Below are positions 50,098-63,300 of a stretch of DNA of 64,000 bases, one piece after another. The stretch comes from Diploscapter coronatus (lineage: Eukaryota > Nematoda > Chromadorea > Rhabditida > Rhabditidae): positions 64,193,201 through 64,257,200 of the forward strand of contig OZ038422.1 in NCBI GenBank assembly GCA_964036155.1. Direction: 5' to 3'. The notes under the pieces were generated by a model. The model saw only the letters and a list, made by a program, of their open reading frames with translations, made no database searches and had not been told where the DNA came from. The first letter of the stretch is position 1. The number at the start of each line of letters is the position of its first letter. The position numbers were made by a program, and so were the translations under genes.

Positions 50098-50556
50098 TTA
50101 GATTAGACAATGTAGAATGTTCTCCACTTAATCAATAACAGTTCGCGTCAACATTCGGCAATTTTAATTCTAATGCTTGTTAGTTTTCGAGTGAACAAGT
50201 TACGGACAATCAATTCCGGAATAAAAAGGTATATGAAAATGCCATTATTTGCATATTAGTTAAATTTTAACACTTTCAAGCATTAACACCTGCTTATGAG
50301 GAGAAAACTAACGGATTCTTCGAGTATTTTAAGCTGTGAATTATCTGATTAAATTGGCGGTTCATGCATAATGCTCTGTTTGATATTAAAGATGCAATAC
50401 TATTAATACCTCCTTGATAGCAATTTTGATGTATGAAAATGGAAAGAATAACGACAGGGATATTTTTAAATGAATGCAGTAACCTTACAATATACAAGAA
50501 TTAAGGTATTTGATAGAATAATGCATGCACACATTATCTAATAATAATTTCTTTGA
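48283..50556 (-). repeat. ectodomain half duplication, copy in receptor A
   Basis: Direct repeat of 51737-54013: upstream flank, signal peptide, both Cys units, stalk and TM, with introns. The second-unit long exon is identical in its 75-residue open stretch between the two copies. Confidence 0.92.
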
Positions 50557-51502
50557 CTATCACTCAGGCGCCATTTGGTAACATTTTAATGAGGTTTCAT
50601 GCCTAATTAGATTAATTGGTGTAAACGCGATGCAGTTTCCCTGTCGGAAAAATTAGAAAGAACGCTGTAGAAAAGGATAATTTTACGAAATACACATAAC
50701 TTTTGATAGGATGGACCATTTTCGGAGATCTAAAAAGTATTCAGTTCCAAGTGGCCTCTTCAAAATAACTCATCATGAATACCCGTGATTATTAATTCCG
50801 AAAATTCACTTGACATCTCTAACCATTATTCGTTAAATAAATGGAGGTCCAAAGTGTTCTAAGCAAGAATTCAAAGTTCTTATGTTCATCATGGTAATTA
50901 TTGAAATATTATTATGCAGTTGGGTTTCATGTAAAATTGAAAAAATAGTGGATATCATTTACAGCAGTACTTTTCTTTTTTATTTGACTTCTTCAAATAC
51001 CTACATATATATAAATTCATATTGATATTCACATTCTACATTAAAATTCTAACGTAAAATTATGATAAACAAGAAAATATTCTTAAGACATACAGCTTAT
51101 AAAAGTGCCGAAACATTAAGTCTTGTTGTAAATGATATTATAACAACAGATTGACATTTATATGTGTTGAATCAATAATAAATTTCGGACCATTTATTTA
51201 CTTTTGTTACTTTCAGAAAATTTCGGTTTGATATGACTATAGTAATCAGTTTTCGCTAGAACCTGAATAGAGACTTCGGCTTTCGACTGAAAATACTCCA
51301 TCATCAATGTGCCTTATATAATAGTCATTTATGTATATCCTTGATGCGCGATAAACTGGTCATTCGTCTCATAGAGGGAAATGATTTGCTCATTTCTTTT
51401 TCAACGAAATAGCATGCAAAATGAATAGTTAGAGCACATCTTTTCTGTATCTCTCATCTCGAATAATCAGTTTTTGCGTCATAATGGTAGATAACATGCT
51501 GC
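50098..51502. other. spacer between receptors B and A
   Basis: Contains the duplicated 5' flank of receptor A up to 50556 and the remnant kinase tail exon of receptor B (51194-51286). Otherwise AT-rich with no gene seen. Confidence 0.5.
51194..51286 (-). pseudogene. orphan kinase C-terminal exon beside receptor B
   Basis: Preceded by a good acceptor (GTATTTTCAG) and ending in a stop, it encodes SKAEVSIQVLAKTDYYSHI..., clearly related to the last exon of receptors A and C (LKSEIARQILRNSEYYGYI...). The kinase exons that should precede it are missing. Either a relic, or the 3' end of an alternative transcript. Confidence 0.7.
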
Positions 51503-53547
51503 TCAAAATTCATTTTCAGTTTTTAGTTTTGTTTGTATTAAGCAAATGACGAGGTTCTTGAATCTACCAAAGAATTGTGTAAAGAAATCATCTAACAATT
51601 TTATATATGAAAAATGTGCTTACTCAATTATTACCGCATCGTTTGGACGTAATGGTTTTCTTGCCTAAGTAACATTCTAAAGTATTAGTAGATAATTAAA
51701 TCTTACGCTTCAGATCTCAACACTTCTGGAGCTTGTCGTTTTCTTCTATAATATATACAAACAATAATGGCAGATATGACGACTAATAATGCAATGACTG
51801 ATGGTATCACAATTTCATAGACTGAAAATAATTACTATCTAATGTCGTATCTTACAATTAAGCTAAGTCTGACTTGTTTTAGTCGTCCCTTTAGTTATCA
51901 ACACTGTAACAGCTAAATTTGATCTTTTAGTAACAAATTCCCCTCAACCGCAACAACTAATAATTTCTTTTTAAATAGGATGAAATGTCTCTAAAGCGGT
52001 CCAAGACCATATTAATAAATTATCCATTTTTTCATATATTTAGTCACACATTGTCTTACGCATTGGTCCATAGCAGTAAATTGCGTCAATTTCGTGATAT
52101 GAACCTGATATGCAACCATCACCATCGTCACAATACAATGACGTCCATGTTCCATTGAAACACATATAAACTGGACTCAAATTATTTTGATATAAGTGTG
52201 TACAATAATCAGAGCTTGCATCAGTCGTACGGGGAGACGTTCCAGAAGATGAGTCTGAACACAGCACTTGCCACCTTAAGACGATCCATTAAAACCATTT
52301 TATTGTTACGAGAATAACATTTAATTTCTAATTATTTGTAACACCTTCTTCATAGGTGAATTTTTCTTAATTTTGTCAAAGTCTTAGGCCTAAGGGCTCC
52401 TTATATGCTAGTCAGATTTCAGAATGATTCGTTCATGTAAATATTAACTCTATGTGTTAAATTTGAGAATTTTAGTTCACATTTTTATCCGCCACTATAT
52501 AATTCATTTGTTGTGAGTTAAATAACATCTCACATGCATACACTGCTATCATCTGTTACATTCTTCAGTGTACTAGCAGTAATTGTTCGATCATTACTAC
52601 TGTCACATTTTGATTCACCCTAAATAAACTTATTTTTTAAACGTTTCTATAGTTAATTACCCCAGGTTCCCCAGGTTGAAGGGGCTGTATTGGATTTGGA
52701 CATTTAGAGCACGAATCTAAATAGAAATTTTTATAGCAGATTTTACACCTTTTACTTTTCAAGTAAATTTCATTAAAAATGCTCTAATCTAGCAATATCT
52801 TGTTAAAATGTGTAAAATATTAGGATTACTTTCATCGCTCTCATAGCAGTATAGTTGATCGACGCCTGGATAATAATTGCCACGAAACTCTGCCATCCAA
52901 GTCGAATTTATGCAGAAAAAATACATGTAGTGCAGACCAGTCAAACAGCTACTTTCATTTTTGTCAGCGAGGTGTGCAACGATTGAAGCTGTTTTATTAC
53001 ATTTTACATAATATCTTAAATCAAAAAATGATGTTTACATTTTTGATAAAACTTCATCAAACTCAAATAATATCGAAATCGTACTTGCATGTATTTGTAT
53101 CAACTTGGGCGGCGACAGTGAAACTTTCTAAGATCGGTGCATTGATGCATTTAGCCCCAGAATCCTAAATTTTTCTCGATGATATAATTTTAATTTAGCA
53201 CCATTGATTTGTATCTAAAATCGACTTCGTACTTTCGGCTGCAGAACTGTTGGTGGGGGCTGTGAACAGGCAGAACACGCATCTAAATTATTGAATGAAT
53301 CTATGCAGATTTTCAGAACTGTACTGATTGGTGAAGTAGCTAAGGAAGATAACAATATTGGTTTCGTGAAATCACGTATTATTCAGTTCATGAACTAATT
53401 TTATTTTCGTTATTTACTGAGAATATGATTCAAAATGCACTGGTATTTTTCTCAAAACTCACCTTCACCTTGACAACAGAGGATAATAAACGTAACTATA
53501 ATGAATAGTATTTTGTTTATAAAGTAGTTCAAATAAATTTGATTCAT
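51503..53547 (-). CDS. kinase-less receptor B
   Basis: Eleven exons, 345 aa: 53463-53547, 53233-53282, 53085-53164, 52830-53014, 52661-52716, 52534-52619, 52060-52274, 51874-51942, 51707-51821, 51624-51659, 51503-51563. Signal peptide, two Cys-rich units, stalk and TM almost as in receptor A (TM core VIPSVIALLVVISAIIVCIYY, then RRKRQAPEVLRSEA). After a 12-residue juxtamembrane exon (KPLRPNDAVII) the kinase exons are absent and the reading frame continues into a short tail, EFKNLVICLIQTKL..., then stops. The same tail exon with the same acceptor exists in receptor D, which argues that it is used. Probably a membrane receptor without enzyme activity: a decoy, dominant-negative partner or co-receptor. 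The tail exon is the least certain part. Confidence 0.7.
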
Positions 53548-54013
53548 TTAGATTAGACAAAATATAGTGCTCTTCAGTTAATCGATAACAGTTCGTGCCA
53601 ATTTTCGAGTTTTAACTCTAACGCTCGTTGGTTTTCTAGGAAACAAGTTACGGACAATCAGTTCTGGAATGGGAAGTTGCATGAAAATGTCATTGCTTGC
53701 ATATTGGTTGAATTTAACACTTTCAAGCATTAACACCTGATTATGAGGAGAAAACTAACGGATTTTCGAACGTTTTAAGCCGTGAATTATCTGATTAAAT
53801 CGATGGATTCATGCATAATTCTCTGTTTGATATGAAAGATGCAATGCTATTAATACCTTATTGACAGAAATTTTTGATGTATGAAAGTGGAAAGAATAAC
53901 GACAGGGATATTTTAAAATTAATTTATTAATGCAGTAACCTTACAATATCCAAGAATTAAGGTATTTGATAGAATAATGCATGCACACATTATCTAATAA
54001 TAATTTCTTTGAA
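51737..54013 (-). repeat. ectodomain half duplication, copy in receptor B
   Basis: Partner of 48283-50556 in direct orientation. The match begins inside the TM exon region and extends through the signal-peptide exon about 465 bp into the 5' flank, so the promoter is duplicated too. Confidence 0.92.
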
Positions 54014-54950
54014 AAGAAGAATTATAAAGTTTAGGCAATTACAAAAATGGGTTAATTAGTTGAAATGTAAAAGAGGCCAAGCGTCCCGCTTTCGAGGGAG
54101 AGAAGGAATGCATAAATTTTTCCAACGTTTCACTTATCGCTAATTAATCGATCATTTGATGAAATCAAGATATTGACTAGAATAATAAATGACGCCCGAA
54201 ATGATAGCGGTATGCTAATTTTATTGCTGCTTTCTTATATCTATTGGTGTGAGTGCTCTTCAATAAGCAGTTCTAAGGAGGATGATCGTCAGAAGCCACT
54301 TGCGACCTACCCCCAGTATATTTTCTTAGCCAATTTCTATCTCTAGTTTATCATTAGCCAAAAATTGCTTATGTGGCCTGGTTACATAACTTTGATTTTA
54401 TTTTTGCGACCTACCTCTTATAGCTTATTTGCGTCTGACGAAAGTGCCCCCCAGGTCTGAGTATACTTGATTTTCTTGATAGCTCAAATTTAGGCCAAAT
54501 TAGCATTTTCTTAATATCTTGGAAGATTCTCCACGAATTCTTCTTTCAAAACTTCATGAACATGCCTACCAACTTCTGTTCAAATTCTGCTTGCAAAAAT
54601 TTCGATTTTTTTAGATATCGTGCGATTTCCAAATAGTTTGAATTGTCCTAAATCATTTTTTTCAGAAAAAAAAACTGTTATAACTTTCTATATATGTATT
54701 ATTGTTTTAAAAATACTTCTTTATTGAGAACTTCTAGCAATATAAACGAAGAACATTTCCAAAAATTGATGTAAAGTTAGAAAAATTATTAAGTCGATTT
54801 TTAGAGGGCTTCGTCGAACAAGGCAACGAGGGCAAGGAGCTGTGGAATAACACATGGAAACAATCCAACTCAATAGTCTATTTCATAGGGAAAAATGCAG
54901 AAGGGTTGTTACCATTAAAAATTGAATTTTTTTGTTGAAAATAAACGAGT
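53548..54950. other. spacer between receptors C and B
   Basis: 5' flank of B (duplicated to 54013) and 3' flank of C (duplicated from 54269). Compared with A, the C copy has an extra segment near 54310-54400 flanked by GCGACCTACC repeats. No gene seen. Confidence 0.5.
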
Positions 54951-55983
54951 TTATTTTTCAAATCCGATATCCTTTGGGTCAATATAGCCATAATACTCGG
55001 AGTTTTGAAGAATCTGCCTTGCAATTTCCGATTTCAGCTGAAAATAAATACAAAAATAAGCTAATAAATATCTTAACTCTTACATATTCGAAGGATGGTC
55101 TATCTTCTGGTTCAAAACACCAACATTTCATCAATAATGAATATCTGTAGTGAAAATACTATCTTTTCATAAATTTACTTTTTTATTCATACAGTTTTTC
55201 ACAAAGTACCGGCATTTTCAGTCTGTTTCCTTCATTTAGAAATTTCTGCAATTCGTTCGTTCCAATTTCCTTATACGGGACTTCTCCAAACGAAAATATC
55301 TCCCAAATCGTAACTCCAAACGACCATCTAGATTTAGAAGAGCATTTCTTGTAAAGACCTCAACATTCATCATACACATCACTCTTTTCACTAAATGATC
55401 GGAGTCCGAATGTCTCTGGCGCGGACCACCTAATTGGGAGCAATTTACGACTTTGCTCATCGAAATTATGATCCACGTTTGCTCGAATTGACATACCAAA
55501 ATCAGAAATCTGGCATAATGATATTTCTAAATATATATTTAGGACAAACCTTAGCAACTTTATTTTCTGTTAGAAGGATATTTCTGGCTGCTAAATCTCT
55601 GTGAATTATATCCTTTGATGCAATATATGACTAAAATATGAAATCATGTTGGAAAATGACAGAATAATACCATTCCATTGCATATTTGCCAAGAGAACAA
55701 AATGAACTCTTTCAGAACCACTTTATCATCCTAGAATAAATGTTGTAGAGCAAACTAGAAAACAATACCTCGATTTCTTTATAATTTATGCTCGAAGTAT
55801 ATCTTTGTAAATCGCCCATCGCACAGTATTCAAGAATGATATGTGGTACGAATCTATTTATCAGATATCCATACATGCTAAAATGGTCATTAGTGTGTTA
55901 GTTGAAAACGATTATCTGAATTACCAAACAACATTTGGATGAAATTCAAGAACTTTCATTATTTCGATTTCATCTCGAAAATC
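54269..55983 (-). repeat. kinase half duplication, copy in receptor C
   Basis: Partner of 44414-46029. Exon boundaries are identical in both copies. Confidence 0.9.
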
Positions 55984-58900
55984 TTCGATATCTTTATCAG
56001 TTGCGTGGGCCAATGCACGCTTTACTGCGACCTAAGAAATGTAAACATTTTCCTCAAATAGCATTAAAACAGCTATTTACCTCATTCGTATTCGATTTGC
56101 CTGATTTCTCTTGATACATCCTTAAATGGATATTATTGATAACTCTGAAAGCAGGAATGTCTCCTAGGTTTGTATTCTGATCATTTCAAATAGCGATATG
56201 AATTATATTCATACCACGAAGTACACCCTTATAAACCATCGAAAACGATCCATTTCCGATGCGAGATTCGGAGTTAATTAGTAGTTTGTCAAAGCTTATT
56301 ATCCAAGGATCATCACTAAATGAAAGATTTAATTTCAATTATAAAGTATTGCCAAGATTATTTTCGATATCAATCTCGATATTTCAAGGGACTTACTTAG
56401 AGATTTCACATTTTGTTGATTGAAGGTTATTCTTTTTTCTTATTGATCTACAAATTGTTTAAATTAATTAAAATGTAATGCTTATAATTTACGCAATTGA
56501 TCTGAATAAAGTTCGAGCTCGTCTCCTTCTATAAAATAAGTAGATGCAAATACTAATAGACACTGAGATGATAAAAAGCGAAACTGGAACAGTTATAAAA
56601 ACTGAAATTTAATAAATCTCTAACTTTTTATTTGAAATTAACATAGATGTGTATACCAATTAGTTTCGTATTATTTCTACTCGTTGGCTTTTCAGTTGAT
56701 GACGAACTTGTACTGACATCTGTTGAATAGGCTGTTGTGGTCATGATAGTACTAGCTAAAATTTGTATGATTGTTTAACAAAAAACAAACGCAGTAATTC
56801 TATGGTGACATAAGTCTCCGTATGCCTATTTATTGTCAATTATTGCAACTTGAATTGCAAAATTAACCATATATTACATTTACAATAGACATATATATAA
56901 TGTATAATAATGAACTCGTACAACTATCCGTATAACTGTCGTTATTCGAACAATAAAATTGATCGATTATATCGTAAAATATTTGAGCTGAATTATCTTC
57001 TAATCTAATTGTAGCCCATTTTCCAAAATAGCAGAAATATGCGAAAACATTCCCAACTTCTATAAAGCAACGCTGTTCTTCTCCAACAGTATGATAGTAA
57101 GTGTCCTGTTTAGAATTATCCAAACAATATACATTAATCCTATAAGCAATACAACTATTTGCAATATACAAATTTAAGACAGAAAATTCTAAGTACTCGC
57201 AAATGTAAGTATCATTAGTGTTATTAATAGATGAGCTTGCACCAATACTTCCGCTATCGCATTTGCGTTGCGATTCATCCTAAAATTCGATTAACTATTA
57301 ATTAAAAGGCAATTTTTTTTATTTCATTTGTATAGATATGTAGTTTTTAAAAGACAGTTACAAAGTATTTATGAATTACTCGATATGAACAGGTAGATAG
57401 GTAGTATGTAAATTAATATAACTTAGTAGCGCGTCACATAAACATAAACATTGCCTTTCCTTAACTTTAGACCTTAGTTCGTCAAGTCGATTCTTCGAAT
57501 TTGACCTTTTCTCATTTTTCTATCATTAAGATAACCTACCCCAGGTTGAAGAGGTGCCGATGGTGGTGGACAGGCGGCACATGAGTCTATAATATAAGCG
57601 AATTAATCAAATTCGAATTCTATTCAATTTTAAATTTACGTAACATCTATGGACATATTTAAATGATAGATCATATTGTTGAAAACATCAGGTATGTTTA
57701 GAGACCACAAGCCACGCCCACTTTATGAAGCAAAAACAGGTAAATTTTTTGCTCTCGCTAATTAAGCAATGTTATAGGTTTTTATTCTACAAATATTCTA
57801 ATGAGTATTCTGAGAAAATAGTTTTATCGAAAATGGCACGAAAAAAGTTACGGAATTGTTCTGGAGCCGGTTAAAAATTAGTCGTCAACGAAACTTTGAG
57901 AAAAATTAATTTCTAAAAGTGCACGGTTCCCAGAACAATCCTGATTCAATGGTGTAGGCTTTGAAGCGCTACCCTCAATTTTGTAAAATCAATTGGGGCT
58001 CTACTGTAGAGGTTAGGGTAATTCGTTTCGACCCTCAAATTTACCCAATAAATTACCTACGCTCTGACTACATGAGAAAAGAATTAGAATCCGATTTTAA
58101 TGGTAAATAAGGTTCCTATGTCACGACAAAGCATTGGAGAAATACTTTAAGGACTCTATATAAATAGTTAATAATAATGAAATATTGTTCTTTTAGAATT
58201 ATTTTCCTATAGATTCAGAAATGTAAAATAATGATTCTTACTTTCTCCGTTCTCATAACAATATATTTGATCCACATTATAGTATGTATCAAGATTAACC
58301 ATCACTACCCAGCTTCCATTGCTACATTCATAATACATAAACAAAAGGTTCTTTACACATCTGTCACCATCTGTTGTGTGAAGCACAATTGATGAACCGT
58401 TTTCACAATAGATTAAAGAGCTTAAATAAATAATTAAATATAAATTATATATTATATAATTTAATAATTATGAGATTTTAAAAGAGTTCAGGGAATGTAT
58501 CTTGAGATAGGAATTATACTTCTACAAATTTAGTGTCGTTATGTTAGCTGATTATCTGATTATACCTGCACTGTATTAAATTTGGATATATACTACTTGG
58601 ATAAATGGATGTCCCATTGGTACATTTCAATTCAACATCAGTGTCCTAAATCTTGTAATATATCGTGATAGAGCTTACGTATTTATGAGTTTAAAATATC
58701 TGTGTAGTTTACTATCATCATCACAAACTGTTTTGTATTAATCGTGATCCTCCAAGCAATGAATAAATCATTTAAGTGAAGTTAGAAGGTAGAGTAAAAT
58801 GTCGCAAAGTAGGTTAGATGAGAATAGAATGATTAAAACAATGAAAAGGCAGATGGCCTATGTTTCAGCAATTGGAAAGAATAGCACACAGAGTAGTATA

Positions 58901-59315
58901 TAGGAAGAATGTTATAATATTATAATCTAAAGAATATACGAATGCTTACATTTGGTCCCAGAACTCGCGGCTGTGGATCAGAGCAAGCTGGGCAATTATC
59001 TAAATTCCATCAATTTATACGGCAAATTGTCCAATTTTTGAATATGTTCCATTTCAGTCATGAATTGATTTGTATCAAATTTTAATATAAATATTATATA
59101 GTATTTACATTCGATCATTTATTTATGAGTAAACCTTTATAAATAAAGAAAAATATTTCAAAATTGTTGTAATTTGTTATTTAGTTGAATAATCTTATGA
59201 ATATATAATAATTAATTGAAAAAAACAAACCGTCAAGTATGTCTGATATGCAACTCGTTGGTAAATCCATAACTAGAATCATAGGAAGTAAGAAAATGAT
59301 ACGATACAAGCACAT
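54951..59315 (-). CDS. receptor tyrosine kinase C, complete
   Basis: Twenty exons, 657 aa: 59231-59315, 58950-58999, 58566-58645, 58242-58420, 57540-57586, 57197-57279, 56922-57154, 56657-56755, 56493-56601, 56397-56447, 56215-56315, 56081-56163, 55925-56031, 55769-55877, 55671-55730, 55550-55630, 55376-55509, 55193-55327, 55084-55144, 54951-55037. Signal peptide MCLYRIIFLLPMILVM; two Cys units with linkers DNCPACSDPQPRVLGP and SCAACPPPSAPLQPG; cores ECSNGSWV...VDQIYCY and YFCYFGKWA...IIDQFYC; Ser/Thr stalk; TM about 287-309 with RRRR; kinase with GNGSFS, canonical VAVK, HRDLAARN, DFG, SAPE and SDVWSFGV. The kinase 3' half is nearly identical to receptor A, while the ectodomain, TM and juxtamembrane are strongly diverged from A, B and D. 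No Tyr in the activation loop. Single-pass cell-surface RTK; ligand unknown. The donor of the second long Cys exon has two in-phase choices. Confidence 0.85.
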
Positions 59316-59680
59316 ATTGGAGATGCAAATTAGTAAATATGGTCCTGGAATTTCTTTCAAAGTAAAAATTTCCTATATCATAGTCGATTATGCATTTATA
59401 AACTAGTAAATGAAGAAAACTATCAGTCTAGGGGAAACACGCGTTCAGAATGCATTATCATGTTTAAATCAACATTCAGACTAGATAATACCGTCTTTAG
59501 ACGCGTTCTACTTGGTGACCTATGAAGAAGACGGAACAACGAATAATCACTAAACAAGTCATATAAGATTTTACAGATTTTATTACAAATAATCTATTAT
59601 ACTAATACAAATTGAATTCATTATTTAGTGATTGATTGGTTAAATAGAATTGAAAATAATTACTATCACTTCCGTATTCT

Positions 59681-59900
59681 CTCTAATTGAAGAGCACCCC
59701 CAAAATGCAGAACTACCCATCACCCAACTCAGATCATCTCAAAAAGTGTTTTATGATGTTCTTTAGATTGTGTAGAGTCGATTTAGTTTTGATTTGAAGT
59801 GATTACAATCATGAAATGAGGAATTATTGCCGTTTGAAAAATTCGAATTCTTCGAAAGTTAGGGGGTTGAAAGATGGAAGGACATGCTCTTCAACTAGAG
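59681..59900. mobile_element. 220-bp MITE-like inverted repeat
   Basis: CTCTAATTGAAGAGCA at 59681-59696 is mirrored by TGCTCTTCAACTAGAG at 59885-59900 (one mismatch), with weaker symmetry further in. No coding capacity. Confidence 0.55.
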
Positions 59901-59995
59901 GGAGTACGATATGTTAGTTTTTGTTAATACATACTTTCATGTCATATTTAAGTAAATAACTTTTATTATCTGCATGATATCTAAAATTAAACAAA

Positions 59996-60103
59996 TTATT
60001 CCAATTTTGATAGATTAGTTAAATCTGTTTGAATATGTTGTAAATCTATATAGCCATAATAATCGGTTTTCCCTAGAATCTGAGTAGAGATTTCGGCTTT
60101 CGA
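59996..60103 (-). pseudogene. orphan kinase C-terminal exon beside receptor D
   Basis: Same structure as the remnant beside receptor B: acceptor GTATTTTCAG, then SKAEISTQILGKTDYYGYI... and a stop after 35 codons. It resembles the C-terminal exon of receptors A and C and is open throughout, so it may still be spliced into some transcript. Confidence 0.7.
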
Positions 60104-60320
60104 CTGAAAATACTCCATCATCAATGTGCCTTATATAATAGTCATTTATGTATATCCTTGATGCGCGATAAACTGGTCATTCGTCTCATAGAGGGAAATG
60201 ATTTGCTCATTTCTTTTTTGACGAAATAACATACAAAATGGATAGTTAGAGTACAGATTTTGTGCATCTCTCATCTCGAATAACCAGTTTTATGCGCCAT
60301 AATGATAGATAATATGCTGC

Positions 60321-63300
60321 TCAAAATTTATTTTTAATTTCTAGTTTTGCTCGTATTAAGCAAATGACGAGATTATTGAATCTGCCAAAGAATTGTACCA
60401 AGTAATCATCTAAAAATTTCATACTATATACGAAAAATGTGCTTACTCAATTATTACCGCATCGTTTGGACGTAATGGTTTTCTTGCCTAAGTAACATTC
60501 TAAAGTATTAGTAACTAATTAAATCTTACGCTTCAGATCTCAACACTTCTGGAGCTTGTCGTTTTCCTCTATAATACATACAAACGGAAGCAATAATAGT
60601 AGATATGACGACTAATAATGCAATGACTGATGGTATCACAATTGCATAGACTGAAAGCAATTATTATCTAATGTCGTATCTTACAATTCGATTAGATCTG
60701 ACTTATTAGTTTATTATTTTCAGTTTTCACTTCAAGGCCTGTGGTAATCGGTTTCGTCGATGTTTGTAGTAGCGGTGAAGTTTGTGAGGCTAATATCCTG
60801 CGTGTTGAAGATGTTGACGAATGGATTGTTGATTGCAAGGTTGAAAGTTTAGTTGGCCCTTTAGTTGTCAATGCTGTAGTAGCAGCTAAATTTAATCTTT
60901 TAGTAGCAAATTCACCTCAATCGCAACAATTAATCATTTCTAAATAAGATAAAATATCTTTAAAGCAGTCCAAGACCATATTCATAAATTATAAATGTTT
61001 TTTTTTTCATATATTTAGTTATACACTGTCTTACGCTTTGGCCCATAGCAGTGAATTTCGTCAAATTCGTGATACGAAAATAATTTGCAAGATCCATAAT
61101 CGCAAGCCGATACAGTCCATTTTCCATTGAAACATTTATAAATATCATTCCAATTTCTCCAAAAATATATACAACTCTCAGAGACTGTGTCATTTAAATT
61201 GACCACGGTTCCAGAAGATGAGCCTGAGCACAGCACTTGCCACCTTAAAATAATCGATTAAAACCATTTTATTGCCATAAGAATGACCAACTTAATTCTT
61301 AAAACAGAGTCTCTGTAATTCTCGACGATCTCAAGGAAGAGGTCGGACCAGAGATTCCGAATTCGTTTCTGAAGGGGTATTTGAGTGTTTTCTACCTATA
61401 TTCGACCTGGAGAACACGATTTTGGGGCTTTTTCCCGGAGTTTCCAAGTCCAGGTTCGAGTACCGAGGTCCGGGGGTCAAATTTCAAAAGTCAGCCTGAT
61501 ATCCCAAAATGTATATCAGATTGTTTGGCTCGACGAGCTGAGTCGACTGGTGCAAATATTTCTCGGATCCGACTTTCCTATTGCAAGTTACGGCTAAAAA
61601 CGGCGCAAAAATGCCAAAAAGCATGGGTCTCTGGGATAAAATCTAAAATTACTCGAGTTGTTTATACTAATGTACCCAACTTTTAACATATTTTTATAAA
61701 CTACATGCATATACCTAATTAATGGTACCGGACTTTTCCAAATCTTGGGATACCGGTTTTGAGAAAAATCGGTCTGAAGTCAGACTTGAAAATTTCGATT
61801 TTTCAAAAATCAATGGTAACCCCACAAATCATATATCATTCGATAGAGCTCGTCAAACTGAACAACTTTTGTGAAGACACCTCGGTGAAATTTCCATCCC
61901 TGAAGGCTCTAGACAAGAAAAACCGAAAATCGTACTTTACATTCGGGAATTTTTATCTCGAAAATTTCTGAAGTAAGTGGGGTCAAATTTAGTGTTATAA
62001 TGAAGCTTAGACCTCGTAGAACATTCTAGAATTTTTTGGGGTCATTTGGGAAGATTTCAGATATCGGACCTGGCAGGGCCGGACGGGTACCGGTCGGGAT
62101 CTGAAATTTTCCGGAAACATATCCATGCTGTATATCATTCGAAAGCCAATGAAAAACTAAGTGTAATACCGAAAACCGCTTGAAAAAGGGGTTGATAGAT
62201 CGAGATTTATAATCAAAAACGTCTCCAAGTTTACTCTTCAATTTGACCAATACTTCATTTCCTCATAAAAATCGATACACTAATCTATTTTTCAAGTGGT
62301 TTTCAGCATTACACTTAGTTTTTCATTGGCTTTCGAATGGTATACAACATTATAGGTCTTTCTACCAAATGGTGACTCACCCCATAGGGGTCGAGGCTCA
62401 TATGGGTCAAGTTACCATTTTAACAAAGACCCATCATGTTATATATCAGATGAAAGCCCTTATTGAGCTGAGTAATATTCTGAAGACCACTTGAAAAACA
62501 GATTAGTCTATTGCCTTTTATGGCCATTTGAAGTTACCCCATTTTTGGTCTTTTTTGACAGGTAATTATAGTCAATTACAATGATGATATAATGAAACTA
62601 CTTGCTGAAATTGATAGAAATGGACTCGAATATTACTCTCCAGTCAATTTCGAGTCGATTGATACCCATTTTGGTATAGTACTACTCGGGTACCATATGG
62701 GTGGTTTTCCATGAACCCATATGATAACATGGTAAAGTGATAGCACGGTACTCTAGGAAGCAAAAATGAAGTATTGTCCTCCAACTACTATATTCCGAAA
62801 AGATTTTTCAATTTGGTTTTATTTTACAAAAGTTATGAATTTTTGAAGATTTTTGTCATTTTCGTGGGTCTGACCATTCAAACCTCCATACCACGCATAC
62901 CATAATAGATAACCATGAGGTGTCTTCACAAAAGTTGTTCAGTTTGATGAGCTCTATCGATTGATATATAATTTGTTGGGTTACCATTGATTTTTGAAAA
63001 ATCATTTTTTTCCGGATCATCTTCCGATCAATTTTTCTCAAAACCGGTATCCCAAGATTTGGAAAAGTCCGATACCATTAATTAGGTATATGCATGTAGT
63101 TTATAAAAATGTAATAAAAATCGGGTACATTGATATAAACAAATCTAATAATTTTAATTTCTTTCCGAAAACATCGATTTTTTGCATTGTTTTTAGCCGT
63201 AACTTGCGATAGAACGGCCGTTCCGGAAAACCAAAAACACCATGAGACTCAGCTCGACGAGACGAATCTTATGATACAAGGTTTAATCAGTTTTTATATT

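Larger units (their letters stand above)
59316..60320. other. spacer between receptors D and C
   Basis: Contains the remnant kinase tail exon of receptor D (59996-60103) and a small inverted-repeat element (59681-59900). Otherwise AT-rich with no gene seen. Confidence 0.5.

Noticed and set aside
57587..58241. possible element in a long intron of receptor C
   Set aside because: The intron is longer than its counterpart in A (655 against 113 nt), suggesting an insertion, but I found no convincing terminal repeats, only a small local hairpin near 57980.
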